Source: an uncultured Paracoccaceae bacterium
Lineage (GTDB): Bacteria; Pseudomonadota; Alphaproteobacteria; Rhodobacterales; Rhodobacteraceae
Direction of reading: 5' to 3'
DNA: 64,000 bases
NCBI GenBank assembly: GCA_951812305.1
Contig: CATOSB010000002.1
Location: forward strand, 992,001 to 1,056,000
Below the pieces are notes generated by a model. It worked only from the letters and a program-made list of their open reading frames with translations, made no database searches and was not told where the DNA came from. Positions within the stretch are counted from its first letter, which is position 1. Each line of letters begins with the position of its first letter. The position numbers were made by a program, and so were the translations under genes. Of the stretch, positions 34,719 to 43,870 are shown one piece after another.

Positions 34719-36319
34719 GTAACTCCCAAGCACCCCCCACGTTTGAGTGTTATTGTCAGTTTTATGGTGAGTCGAATTTGCCATTTTGCGCGTGTTTTTT
34801 TTCTTTCTTGTCTGAATTCTGTGGCGCCGGGTTGATTTCTCTGAATCAGTGGTGGGATGGATCAGGTTGCCGCCCTTGAACAACTTCTCGCCACGGCTCT
34901 GCGTCGGATCGCTGAGCTTGAAGCTGCGTTGGCGAGCATGGCGGAAGAGATCACGGACCTGCGCCGACAGTTGGCCAAGAACAGCAGCAATAGCAGCAAG
35001 CCCCCTTCAAGTGATGGCCTGAAGAAGCCAGCCCCGCGCAGCCTGCGTGGCAAATCCGGAAAGAAAAGTGGCGGCCAAGTTGGCCACCGGGGCGACACCC
35101 TGCGCCAGACGTCAACACCCGACTTTGTCGAACGGCATGAGGCGACGCATTGCAGCGCCTGTCAGAGCGCCCTGACGGCGGAGATGGTGAAAGGGATCGA
35201 GAAGCGTCAGGTGTTCGACTTGCCTGCGCCACGCCTGGAGGTCACCGAGCATCAGGCGGCGGTTTATTGTTGCGACCATTGTCGAGCCACGACGACGGCT
35301 GGCTTTCCCGATGGCGTGGCCGCGCATGTGCAATATGGCACGCGCATGCGGGCAGTGGCGGTCTATTGCAATGTTCAGCAGCTGATACCCGAGGATCGGG
35401 TCTGCCAGCTTATGCGCGACCTGTTTGGGGCCACCAGCTTGTGCGCGGCCAGCGTGACCAACTGGACGCGCGGCGCGGCAAATAAGATGGGTGTCGTGGT
35501 TGAACACATTCTCGCCCGGCTTGCCGAAGGCGGCGTTCGGCATCTGGACGAGACCGGACTTCGTGTTGCCGGCAAGCTGCACTGGCTGCACACGATCTGC
35601 GATACCGCCTTCACCCATTACCGCATCAGCGCCAAACGCGGTGCTGTTCCAACCTTCCTGACCGGCGGGACGATCATTCATGATCACTGGAAACCCTACT
35701 ACGCCCATATGAGCGGAGTGGACGCCCACGCCCTCTGCGGGGCGCATCACTTGCGCGAACTCAAGGCCATCGAAGAGATCGAAAAAGAGCCTTGGGCGAC
35801 GGAGATGAGCGCAGTGCTTCATAGCGCCAATCAGCTCAGATGCGCGGCTCAGGATCAAGGCGAGACCGAACTCCCGGAACTGGTTCGCCAGGGTATAGTC
35901 ACCAGATACATGGCGATCCTCGCCAAGGGGCTCGCCTTCCACGAACGCCAGCCCCCGCTGGCCAAAAGCCCCGGCACCCGCGGCCGAAAAGCCAGGCGGC
36001 CAGGCCACAACCTGCTCCTCCGCCTGCGTGACTACCGCGATGACGTTTTGCGATTCATCGCCGACTTCGCGGTCCCATTCACAAACAATCAGGCCGAACA
36101 GGACCTGCGCATGATGAAGCTGCGCATGAAAATCTCGGGCACCTTCCGCACCCTCGAGGGCGCGCGGGTCTTCGCCGACATCAGGTCCGTCATCTCGACG
36201 GCCAGAAAACACCGGTTCAACATCCTGGAAATCCTGACCCTGTCACCACCTCAGATCATCGCACGGCTCTGACGGAACAAAACCCCGCAACCCTATCGGA
36301 CAGGGTGCTTGGGAGTTAC
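34719..36319 (+). mobile_element. IS66-family element, copy 3, inserted in the Ldh-type gene (1601 bp)
   Basis: Ends GTAACTCCCAAGCACCC at 34719 and the inverse ending at 36319. It is flanked by the 8-bp duplication CGATTCCG (34711-34718 and 36320-36327). It is in the opposite orientation to copies 1 and 2. Its own duplication is intact, so it has not recombined with them. Confidence 0.96.
34857..36272 (+). CDS. IS66-family transposase (TnpC), copy 3
   Basis: 471 residues, the same product as the two copies at 22.4-25.4 kb, with the coiled-coil start, zinc-finger pair and DDE residues. Confidence 0.95.
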   Translation: MDQVAALEQLLATALRRIAELEAALASMAEEITDLRRQLAKNSSNSSKPPSSDGLKKPAPRSLRGKSGKKSGGQVGHRGDTLRQTSTPDFVERHEATHCSACQSALTAEMVKGIEKRQVFDLPAPRLEVTEHQAAVYCCDHCRATTTAGFPDGVAAHVQYGTRMRAVAVYCNVQQLIPEDRVCQLMRDLFGATSLCAASVTNWTRGAANKMGVVVEHILARLAEGGVRHLDETGLRVAGKLHWLHTICDTAFTHYRISAKRGAVPTFLTGGTIIHDHWKPYYAHMSGVDAHALCGAHHLRELKAIEEIEKEPWATEMSAVLHSANQLRCAAQDQGETELPELVRQGIVTRYMAILAKGLAFHERQPPLAKSPGTRGRKARRPGHNLLLRLRDYRDDVLRFIADFAVPFTNNQAEQDLRMMKLRMKISGTFRTLEGARVFADIRSVISTARKHRFNILEILTLSPPQIIARL

Positions 36320-36563
36320 CGATTCCGGGGCATTGAAGGCGGAACATGGTCGCCCGCATGATCTGGGCCAGTTCTACATTCTGATTGATCCGGGCGCGCA
36401 TTCCAGCGCATTTGCTGAACGTTTCGAACGCATCGCCGCCGTCGTGGCAGATGATGAGGGCGCGCGAATCCCGGGTGCGGCACGGGTTAAAAAGGAAACG
36501 GTGGATGTGGACGCGGCGTTTTGGGAAAGTGTGGTGACGCTGGGTTCGGGGCCGGGGGTTTAG
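36320..36563 (+). pseudogene. Ldh-type dehydrogenase, 3' part
   Basis: Continuation of the gene broken at 34718. After removal of the IS and one 8-bp repeat the frame reads ...NSLDSGALKAEHG... without shift. The end (DLGQFYILIDPG, then FERIAAVVADDEGARIPG) is the usual C-terminus of the family. It ends the operon. The 382-bp gap after it holds the second copy of the dispersed repeat and a promoter-like site. Confidence 0.9.
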
Positions 36564-36616
36564 GGAGCTTCAGCTGTTGCGGGGATACGGGGCCTTTGGC
36601 TCTTACCCGTCTTTCT

Positions 36617-36846
36617 GACATACCACCCCAGCCGGGTTAACAGCGCGAAGCGCCCCGGCCATCCATTGCCCGGCAGGCGATTTTGCTTGCAAAATCTGCC
36701 GAGAGGGGCCTGCCCGTCCCCACGGGCTGGCGATTTGGTGAGATCGGCGCAATCCTTTGAACAAGTACGGACTTGGCTGGCATAAAGCGCGCCCTTGAGA
36801 TGTTGGTTTCGCCACCCTACGGGCAGGCGGTGGCGGCCCGAGAGGC
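36617..36846. repeat. Dispersed intergenic repeat, copy B
   Basis: Same element as 21416-21600 in the same orientation, with an extra insert of about 50 bp. The insert contains the hairpin GATTTTGC/GCAAAATC (36679-36696). No gene is supported in 36564-36945 outside the repeat and the site before the next gene. Confidence 0.75.
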
Positions 36847-36906
36847 CATGTGATCGGTGGGTGATGATGGTTCGGTCATGGCCAATCTTGACTAAATCGC
36901 CAAAAA

Positions 36907-36922
36907 GTATACCATAGTATAC
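36907..36922. promoter_or_regulatory. Palindromic site upstream of the small gene
   Basis: GTATACCATAGTATAC: two palindromic GTATAC hexamers spaced by four bases, 24 bp before ATG 36946 and just upstream of a GAGGAG ribosome site. Likely a promoter -10 region or an operator. Confidence 0.5.
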
Positions 36923-36945
36923 AGTTGGTATGAGGAGAACTCGCC

Positions 36946-37179
36946 ATGACACCCGATGATTGCCTGACGGTCGCCAAAGCAGAACTGAAAATGGCGCGAC
37001 AGCTGGTTCAGGATGAGATCCGCGACTATCCCACGCCGATCTCCGGCTGTGACGCGCAATATAACCATTTGATCGGGCTTCGTGGATCTATATCCGAGGC
37101 GCTTCGCGCGCTGGAGGCACCGCGTTTTGTCGCAACGCCGCGAACCCCTCATCCCTCTGCAGGCGTTGAAAGCCGCTGA
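36946..37179 (+). CDS. Small hypothetical protein, 77 residues
   Basis: Start after GAGGAG. The sequence is soluble and mostly helical (LTVAKAELKMARQLVQDEI); SGCDAQYNHLIGLRGSISEAL contains the only cysteine near the middle (quoted in part: SGCDAQYNHLIG). No family recognised. The ribosome site and the upstream palindrome support a real gene. It converges on the transporter gene, 15 bp away. Confidence 0.55.
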   Translation: MTPDDCLTVAKAELKMARQLVQDEIRDYPTPISGCDAQYNHLIGLRGSISEALRALEAPRFVATPRTPHPSAGVESR

Positions 37180-37194
37180 ACCGACCGGGCCTTT

Positions 37195-38223
37195 TCAATC
37201 AGCGCTTTGAAGCCGAAAGAGCCGGACGGCAATCGGTGCCCCGAGAATGACGACAAAAATCCTTAGAACATGGTGTGCGACGACAAAGGCCACATCCGCC
37301 CCGACGATCAGCGCAAGAACCATCAATTCGGCCTGACCGCCCGGCGCGAATGCCAACAGCGCCTCCATCCCCGGTGCGAGATTGGCCAGCAGTACAAGCT
37401 CAACAACCACCAGCGTCAGCACGATCAGAATGACACAGAACCCAATTCCCGCGATCAAATCGCGACGGACTTCCACCATTGTGATGCCGGAATATTTCGC
37501 GCCGATGGTCATGCCTATAAAGAACTGCGCCGCCCATATCGCCTCTGCCGGTGGGCGGTTGTGCAGGTAACCGGAAAGGGTGACTATTGCCGTCACGATC
37601 AGCGGGCCAAGGATCGATGCACCGAAAAGGCCGACTTTGCGCGCCGCCCACCAACCACCCAAAGCACAGGCAATCATCAGCAGAAGTTCCGGAACCGGCA
37701 CGGTCGAAATCGGAACGCCGGGCGCGTTGTCGAGATCGGCGTTCCAGATCCCGCTCAGAAGAAACGGCAGGGCCACGACGATTACAAGAACGCGGGTGGC
37801 GTGGATCAGTGACAAGGTGCGCACATTGCCACCGGCTTCCTCACCAAAGGCCAGCATATCCTGCAACCCGCCCGGCATCGTCGCGTAATATGCAGTGGGG
37901 AAGTCATAACCCCAGACGCGGCGGAAATAGGGAATTCCGACCAAACCTACGCAGATCACCGTCAAGGGAATAATCACAAGCGTCGGCCACATCGCCGGAA
38001 AACTTGCCAAAACCGCTGGCGTCAGTGTTGCACCCACGGCCACACCCAAAATTGTGCGCATCCCGTCGTTAAGCGGCTTCAGCCCCTTCAGGCGCACGCC
38101 TGCAAGCGCCGCCACAAGACAGCCCGCGATTGGCCCCAAAAGCCACGGGAGCGGGATTTTCAACAGATGGAACGCTCCGGCGCCAAGCAGCGCGATCAGG
38201 AAAGTCAGGGCGATCTGCCTCAC
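37195..38223 (-). CDS. AbrB-family membrane transporter (putative ammonia monooxygenase domain, PF05145)
   Basis: 342 residues from GTG 38223, which overlaps the GntR stop by GTGA; the open frame to 38445 runs antisense through GntR and is rejected. About ten hydrophobic helices with the internal repeat PLPWLLGPIAGCL and GLFGASILGPLIV, plus YYATMPGGLQDMLAFGEEAG, typical of the family. Despite the Pfam name it is not an ammonia monooxygenase; known members act in transport of organic acids or in regulation. Controlled with the GntR gene upstream. Confidence 0.82.
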   Translation of the reverse strand: MRQIALTFLIALLGAGAFHLLKIPLPWLLGPIAGCLVAALAGVRLKGLKPLNDGMRTILGVAVGATLTPAVLASFPAMWPTLVIIPLTVICVGLVGIPYFRRVWGYDFPTAYYATMPGGLQDMLAFGEEAGGNVRTLSLIHATRVLVIVVALPFLLSGIWNADLDNAPGVPISTVPVPELLLMIACALGGWWAARKVGLFGASILGPLIVTAIVTLSGYLHNRPPAEAIWAAQFFIGMTIGAKYSGITMVEVRRDLIAGIGFCVILIVLTLVVVELVLLANLAPGMEALLAFAPGGQAELMVLALIVGADVAFVVAHHVLRIFVVILGAPIAVRLFRLQSAD

Positions 38224-38879
38224 CGCGCCATTGCCTTCAGCCTGTGGCGCAGGGACGTTTGCAAATGCGCCTCTGTCGCGGCACCGGCGGCTTCGGCATC
38301 GCAGGCGCGAAGCGCGTCGACAATCATCTGGTGCTGGCGCACGACAATGTCGATGCGGCCCGCGTCTGTGAATGTCGTTGGGCCAAGCAGCAGAAGTGAA
38401 TTGTTCAATCCACGCGCTGCCTCGACAAGAAATCGGTTGCGGCATGCCAGATAGAGGCCGCGGTGAAAATCCTGGTTGATGGCTGCGGCGCGGGCAGGAT
38501 TGCTTCGCTCTGCCGCGATTTCCTGATTCAGCTCGTCCAGCGTGTCGAATTCGGCATCCGACCCGTGTCGCGCCGCCAATTCCGCGGCCGTGCGCTCCAG
38601 CACCACGCGCATCTCATAAAGCTCGACCACCTCGCCGTGATCAAGTTTGCGCACGATGGCGCCGATCCGGGCGCGATGCTCAACGATCCCGTCAGCTTCC
38701 AGACGGCGCAATGCCTCGCGTACGGGTGTCCGCGACAGCCGCAGCCGGTCGCCAACTTCTTCCTCCCGCAGGCGTTGGCCAGGCGCATAGACCCCGTCGC
38801 GGATCGAGCCGATCACCGCATCATAGGCCGCCTCACCACTGGATTTCGTTGCCATTGCGTTGGGAATCCTCGTTGTCAT
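38220..38879 (-). CDS. GntR-family transcription regulator (FadR/FCD type)
   Basis: 219 residues. Winged helix at about 15-80 (GQRLREEEVGDRLRLSRTPV, REALRRLEADGIVEH), then the all-helical FCD effector domain with ligand/metal positions such as NQDFHRGLY and a late histidine in RQHQMIVDA. It probably senses an organic acid and controls itself, the AbrB-type transporter downstream and perhaps the divergent SDR gene. A perfect operator lies 6 bp before the start. A later ATG at 38855 is an alternative start. Confidence 0.9.
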   Translation of the reverse strand: MTTRIPNAMATKSSGEAAYDAVIGSIRDGVYAPGQRLREEEVGDRLRLSRTPVREALRRLEADGIVEHRARIGAIVRKLDHGEVVELYEMRVVLERTAAELAARHGSDAEFDTLDELNQEIAAERSNPARAAAINQDFHRGLYLACRNRFLVEAARGLNNSLLLLGPTTFTDAGRIDIVVRQHQMIVDALRACDAEAAGAATEAHLQTSLRHRLKAMAR

Positions 38880-38884
38880 TTATT

Positions 38885-38904
38885 TTGTATCCTTTCGGAT
38901 ACAA
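38885..38904. promoter_or_regulatory. GntR operator, perfect inverted repeat
   Basis: TTGTATCC-TTTC-GGATACAA: 8-bp arms with a 4-bp spacer, resembling FadR-subfamily operators (TGTATnC and its inverse). It sits between the GntR start and the region shared with the SDR gene, so autoregulation is very likely. Confidence 0.8.
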
Positions 38905-39032
38905 TACGTCCAGCCCGCGGCGAGTCAGGTGACTGGCCTGATTGACGCGAAATTGCCGACTTTCGTCGCGGTTGGTTTACGTCTCACACACAGAATGACT
39001 AGGCTGAATTCCATGATCAGGAGGACACAGCG

Positions 39033-39812
39033 TTGAACTTTGAAAACAGATGTATCCTCGTCACCGGCGGTGCCAGTGGCATCGGTTTGTCGATCACTCA
39101 GAAGGTCGCGACGCTTGGCGGTCAAGTCGCGCTTGCCGATCAAAACGAGGACGGCGTCCGCGCTGCCGCTGATGCGTTGCGCAATGCCGGGCACAGCGCG
39201 ATGCCAATTACCGCCGATGTGTCAAACCCGGGCGATGTCGAGAAAATGTTCAACGCCGTGTCGGAATTTCGGGGTCGCCTCGACGGATTGGCCCATTGCG
39301 CGGGTATTGGCGTCGAAAAAACCATCCTTGAAACTTCGCTGGAAGATTGGGACCGGATTATCGGCATCAACCTGACCGGAACATTTCTGTGCTCCAAAAC
39401 AGCAGCAGAAACGATGGCTCCACAGGGTTACGGTCGCATCCTGTTGATGGGATCAGCGGCGGGTGAGCGTGGTGGCACTGGCAGGTCGGCCTATGGCGCG
39501 AGCAAGGGCGGCGTTCACGCTTTGACGCGGACACTGGCCACTGAACTTGCTGAACTGGGTATAACCGTCAATGCGATGGCACCGGGCGCCATCGAAACGG
39601 CGCTGGTCAAGAAAATGCATGACGCCGAGACGCGCGAGGCATATTGCGCGCGCATCGCGGCGAACAGATACGGATCACCAGCGGAGGTCGCCAACGTCGC
39701 GGCATTTCTGTTGAGCGCGGAATCGGCCTATGTAAACGGTGTTGTCATGCCGATTGATGGCGGTTTCATGAGTTCTGGCGTCATTAAGCGGGGAATGAAT
39801 CCACGCCGGTAG
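39033..39812 (+). CDS. Short-chain dehydrogenase/reductase
   Basis: 259 residues from TTG 39033 after an AGGAGGA site. Cofactor motif TGGASGIG at residues 11-18, NxAG-like HCAGIG, catalytic S-Y-K in MGSAAG ... YGASKGG near residue 153. Oxidises or reduces a secondary alcohol with NAD(P). It is divergent from the GntR gene with a 153-bp common region, so it may belong to that regulon. Substrate unknown. Confidence 0.88.
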   Translation: MNFENRCILVTGGASGIGLSITQKVATLGGQVALADQNEDGVRAAADALRNAGHSAMPITADVSNPGDVEKMFNAVSEFRGRLDGLAHCAGIGVEKTILETSLEDWDRIIGINLTGTFLCSKTAAETMAPQGYGRILLMGSAAGERGGTGRSAYGASKGGVHALTRTLATELAELGITVNAMAPGAIETALVKKMHDAETREAYCARIAANRYGSPAEVANVAAFLLSAESAYVNGVVMPIDGGFMSSGVIKRGMNPRR

Positions 39813-40005
39813 GCCAATCGAGGTATTCGGATCCGACGCACATTTGCAGGCGACCTCAGGTTTGGATGCAATCGGCGCCGCTCCAGCGTTTCGGTTCCGG
39901 CAAATGCGTGGTCTCGATGCCGCTGCGGGTCTGGCAGGAAAATGCAACGCCCGCGCCCGGTTGGACACTCAATTGGTGTCTGCCGGGCTCCTCTCTTCGG
40001 AGGAA

Positions 40006-41004
40006 TTACCTGATCCGCTTTCCGTCGTCGCCAAACCGGAAAAGGTCTTCTGGCCGGAAACCAAGAGATACTGATGATCCGATGGCGTGTTCGGTTTCGC
40101 CAACCTCGCGGATGGTTAACAGGGCGTCGCCGACATTGACGTAAACATTCGTATCCGCGCCCAGATGTTCCAGATGGCTCACGGTTCCGGAAAGGTCGCC
40201 TTTGTCGCCCAGTGTTATGGCCTCGGGCCGCAGTCCGATTGTCTTGACCTCTGCAGGAAGATCGAGAACCCCGGCATCGAGGAAATTCATCGCGGGCGAT
40301 CCGATGAACCCGGCGACGAACTGATTGTCGGGGTCATTGTACAAGTCCATCGGCGACCCGATTTGTTCCACCCGCCCATCCTGCAACACGACGATCTTGT
40401 CGGCCAGCGTCATCGCCTCGACCTGATCATGGGTGACGTAAACAATCGTGGTTTCCAACTCGCGATGCAGCCGCGCGATTTCGATCCGGGTGTTGACGCG
40501 TAGGGCCGCGTCGAGGTTGGACAGTGGTTCGTCAAAGAGAAAAAGCTTTGGATTTCGAACGATGGCGCGGCCAATGGCGACCCTTTGGCGCTGACCGCCT
40601 GACAGCTCTGCAGGGCGTCGTTCAAGATAGGGGCCGAGTTGCAGCATTTCGGCGGCCACACCCACGCGTTCTTCGATGTAGGTGCTGCTTTCCTTCGCCT
40701 GCTTCAGCCCCAGCGCCATGTTCTTGCGCACAGACAAATGCGGGTAAAGCGCATAGGACTGAAACACCATCGCGATGCCGCGTTTGGATGGTGGCAGCGT
40801 GTTGACCCGTTCACCGGCGATGGACACATCGCCCGATGTGGCGTTTTCAAGCCCGGCGATGATGCGCAGCAGTGTCGACTTCCCACAGCCGGACGGGCCG
40901 ACGAAAATCACGAATTCGCCTTCTTCGACTTCGATATTGATGTCCTTCAGGACTTTAACGTCGCCGAATGACTTATTGACGTTTTGCAGGCTCAGTGACC
41001 CCAT
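40006..41004 (-). CDS. Carbohydrate ABC transporter ATP-binding protein (MsmK/UgpC type)
   Basis: 332 residues. Walker A GPSGCGKST (near residue 37), ABC signature LSGGQRQRVAIGRA (near residue 134), Walker B LFLFDEPLSNLDA, His-loop YVTHDQ, then a C-terminal OB/TOBE domain typical of sugar importers. Energises the two permeases encoded upstream. Last gene of the minus-strand amino-sugar operon, 12 bp after the Gfo/Idh/MocA gene. Confidence 0.92.
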   Translation of the reverse strand: MGSLSLQNVNKSFGDVKVLKDINIEVEEGEFVIFVGPSGCGKSTLLRIIAGLENATSGDVSIAGERVNTLPPSKRGIAMVFQSYALYPHLSVRKNMALGLKQAKESSTYIEERVGVAAEMLQLGPYLERRPAELSGGQRQRVAIGRAIVRNPKLFLFDEPLSNLDAALRVNTRIEIARLHRELETTIVYVTHDQVEAMTLADKIVVLQDGRVEQIGSPMDLYNDPDNQFVAGFIGSPAMNFLDAGVLDLPAEVKTIGLRPEAITLGDKGDLSGTVSHLEHLGADTNVYVNVGDALLTIREVGETEHAIGSSVSLGFRPEDLFRFGDDGKRIR

Positions 41005-41016
41005 TGCGACGTTCCT

Positions 41017-42039
41017 TTACAGATCAATTGGCTGGCCTGAGCGGATGCTTTCGTCAGCCGCCAGACAGACCGCCAGTGAGCGCACCGCATCATTCATATG
41101 CCGGTCCAGATCGAGGTTTTCGATGATCGCGCGCGCGACAAAGGCCTGTTCGCGGTCGCACAATGCCTGATGTCCGGGTTCATTGGGCAGGTCGATCAGG
41201 CGGTCGTCGCCTGCGCTTGGGTGAACGCGCAGGGTGCCAACTTTGGTGTGGCCGTCGATATCCGATGACCCGCCGGTTTCGGCGGCAACGATGGACACCG
41301 CGCCTTTGGGCGAGATGACGTCTTTCACGAAATAGGCGGTTTCGGACACCATCGGGCCCCAAGCAGCCTCATACCACCCAACCGAGCCATCGCTGAACAA
41401 CACCTGAAAATGGCCGTAATTGTACATGTCGTCGGCGATCTCGTGGGAAAGGCGGACGCCCATGCCGCGCACCTGCACAGGCGGCGCGTCGGTGATCTGG
41501 CACATCACATCGACATAGTGGACTCCGCAGTCGACGATGGGTGACGTGGTGCGCATCAGCTGCTTATGCGTGTCCCATTCGGTCCCGCTGCTTTGCTGGT
41601 TCAGGTTCAGGCGAAACACATATGGCCCGCCCAAATCGCGGGCCTCTGATATCAGGCGCATCCAGCTTGGGTGGTGGCGCAGGATATAGCCGACGACGAG
41701 CTTGCGATTGTATTTACGCGCAGCGGCGACGACGCGTTCGGCATCGGCAACGGTTGTGGCAAGCGGCTTTTCGACAAAGACATGCGCGCCGAATTGCATC
41801 GCGGCGATGGCATAATCGGCGTGGCTGTCGGAATAGGTGCAGATGGCGGCGAGGTCGGGTTTCAGGTCACTAAGCGCCGCCATGAAGTCATCGGAAAACG
41901 GGTATTCCCGCAGTTCATCCGGCAGTTCAAGGTTCGACCGGTTCACCAGCCCGACAATCTGAAACGCCGGATCGTGGTGATACGCCAGCGCATGGCTCAT
42001 CCCCATATTCCCCAGCCCTGCCACCAAAACGCGGATCAT
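41017..42039 (-). CDS. Gfo/Idh/MocA-family oxidoreductase in the amino-sugar operon
   Basis: 340 residues. Rossmann start VLVAGLGNMGMSHALAY, signature EKPLATTV near residue 93, then the domain with DCGVHYVDVMCQI. It acts on a sugar with NAD(P). Overlap of 4 bp with the upstream permease gene suggests it handles the imported sugar or its side group. The role beside murQ and nagA is not established. Confidence 0.88.
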   Translation of the reverse strand: MIRVLVAGLGNMGMSHALAYHHDPAFQIVGLVNRSNLELPDELREYPFSDDFMAALSDLKPDLAAICTYSDSHADYAIAAMQFGAHVFVEKPLATTVADAERVVAAARKYNRKLVVGYILRHHPSWMRLISEARDLGGPYVFRLNLNQQSSGTEWDTHKQLMRTTSPIVDCGVHYVDVMCQITDAPPVQVRGMGVRLSHEIADDMYNYGHFQVLFSDGSVGWYEAAWGPMVSETAYFVKDVISPKGAVSIVAAETGGSSDIDGHTKVGTLRVHPSAGDDRLIDLPNEPGHQALCDREQAFVARAIIENLDLDRHMNDAVRSLAVCLAADESIRSGQPIDL

Positions 42040-42875
42040 TTGACGGCCCCCGATGTGATGCCCCGGATCAGTTGCTTTGAGAAGATGACGTACAGGATCA
42101 TCACCGGCAGGATCGCCATCGACAGCCCTGACAGCACTGCGTTCCAGTCAGTTACGAACTGGCCGATGAAGACTTGGGACCCCAGCGTCAACGTTTTGGT
42201 GGACTCACCCGGTGCAAGGATCAGCGGGAACCACAGGTCGTTCCAGATCGGGATCATGCTGAACACCGCGACGGTTGCCAGTGCGGGCCTGACCAAGGGC
42301 AGGACCAGCACAAAGAAGATGCGATATTCCGACAACCCGTCGATCCTGCCCGCGTCCTTCAGATCCATCGACACCTGCCGCATGAATTCCGACAGGATAA
42401 AGATCGCCAACGGCAACCCGGACGCGGTGTAGACCAAGATCAGGGCCGTCAGCGTGTTCACCAGACCCGCGGCGACCATGTATTGCAGGATCGCCACCGT
42501 CCCAAGACGTATCGGGATCATGATCCCGATGGCCAGATACAGGCCCATCAAAGTGTTGCCTTTGAACCGGTATTCCGACAGCGCAAATGCCGCCATCGCG
42601 CCGAACAGCAGGATGAAAAACAGCGACCCTACGGTGACGATCATCGAGTTCTGGAAGTAGAGAAAATAGTCGCCCTGTTCGAACACGGTCAGGTATCCGG
42701 CCACCGAGAACGTGTCCGAATTTGGCAGTGCCAGTGGCTCTCGGAAGATTGCTTTGCGGGTCTTGAAGCTGTTGATGATGATCACGACCACCGGGAACAG
42801 TGCGATGATCGTATAGGTGATCAGCGCAGCGTGGGCCAACAGGCGCGTGGTGGGGTTGTTTCTGACCTTGTCCAT
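42036..42875 (-). CDS. Carbohydrate ABC transporter permease (MalG type)
   Basis: 279 residues, six hydrophobic helices. The EAA loop that contacts the ATPase reads DAGRIDGLSEYRIFFVLVLP (EAAxxDG form). Start ATG 42875. Partners with the permease encoded 9 bp upstream. Confidence 0.92.
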   Translation of the reverse strand: MDKVRNNPTTRLLAHAALITYTIIALFPVVVIIINSFKTRKAIFREPLALPNSDTFSVAGYLTVFEQGDYFLYFQNSMIVTVGSLFFILLFGAMAAFALSEYRFKGNTLMGLYLAIGIMIPIRLGTVAILQYMVAAGLVNTLTALILVYTASGLPLAIFILSEFMRQVSMDLKDAGRIDGLSEYRIFFVLVLPLVRPALATVAVFSMIPIWNDLWFPLILAPGESTKTLTLGSQVFIGQFVTDWNAVLSGLSMAILPVMILYVIFSKQLIRGITSGAVK

Positions 42876-42884
42876 AACGCGCCC

Positions 42885-43808
42885 CTAGAACTGATACCGA
42901 CGCATGCGCGTCTGGATCAGGAACAGATAGATCATCACGCCGATCAGGATGACGAGGAACATCATCATCGCAATCGTCGCGCCCATATTCGGGTCCCCCG
43001 GCTGCGTCTGGTGGCCAAAGAACGTGCGGAACAGGAATGTGCCCATTACCTCGGTCGAGAAATTCGGCGCGGCCATCGCGCCTTGGGTCGTATAGACCAG
43101 ATCGAAGGCGTTGAAATTGCCCACAAATGTCAGGATCGAGATGATGCCGATCGACGGCAGGATCAAGGGCAGCTTGATCTTCCAGAAAGCGGACATGCCG
43201 GTGATACCGTCGACCTCGCCAGCCTCCAGTATCTCGTCGGGAATGCTCAGCATCGCAGCATAGATCAGCATCATCGGGATGCCCACAAACTGCCAGACGG
43301 AGATCAGCGCCACGGTTGTCAGGGCGGAGGATTCAAGACCGAGCCACGGGGCGAACCAGCTTTTCAATCCGACAGCGTCCATGATCCCCGGCGTGATGCC
43401 CCAAAGCGGCGACAGGATCAGTTTCCACGCGAAACCCACGATCACAAAAGACAGAATTGTGGGAATAAAAATCGCAGTGCGATAAAAGGATTTGAAACGC
43501 AGCGCGGGCGAGGACAACATCGCGGCGATGGCGATGCCGATGGGATTCTGAACCACCATGTGGACGATGAAAAACCACGTATTGTTGCCCAGCGCGCGCC
43601 AGAAACTTTCTGCCCAGTTGGGGTCGGTGAAGAGTATTATGAAATTCTCGAAGCCAACGTAAACCGGATTGTTATCAACGGTTTGGAACAGCGAAAACTG
43701 CATCGTGCCAAAAAGTGGCAGGATCATCAGGGCCGTGTAAACCAGCACGGCAGGGGCAAGAAAAACCACGATATGCCATCGGCGTTTCGGGCGCTCTTCG
43801 CTGCTCAT
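42885..43808 (-). CDS. Carbohydrate ABC transporter permease (MalF/UgpA type)
   Basis: 307 residues from ATG 43808, just after a GGGGGA site; the frame is open to 43862 without one. Six or more helices with the EAA loop LEAGEVDGITGMSAFWKIKL near residue 210. Forms the channel with the MalG-type permease. Follows the binding-protein gene by 62 bp. Confidence 0.92.
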   Translation of the reverse strand: MSSEERPKRRWHIVVFLAPAVLVYTALMILPLFGTMQFSLFQTVDNNPVYVGFENFIILFTDPNWAESFWRALGNNTWFFIVHMVVQNPIGIAIAAMLSSPALRFKSFYRTAIFIPTILSFVIVGFAWKLILSPLWGITPGIMDAVGLKSWFAPWLGLESSALTTVALISVWQFVGIPMMLIYAAMLSIPDEILEAGEVDGITGMSAFWKIKLPLILPSIGIISILTFVGNFNAFDLVYTTQGAMAAPNFSTEVMGTFLFRTFFGHQTQPGDPNMGATIAMMMFLVILIGVMIYLFLIQTRMRRYQF

Positions 43809-43870
43809 TGATGTCCCCCGTCCCCGTCGTGCAATCGGGCCGATCTGAACCGGCCCGATCATGTGTCAGT

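Noticed and set aside
22394-36319. Composite transposon made by IS66 copies around the TRAP/M19 operon
   Set aside because: The outer flanks differ (GATTATTT against CGATTCCG), and each copy has its own duplication; copy 3 interrupts a gene of the same operon, so the segment did not arrive as one unit.
42174-43811. 545-residue plus-strand frame over the two ABC permeases
   Set aside because: Composition is full of Q, R, H and D as expected from reversed membrane-protein codons; the permeases on the minus strand are clear.
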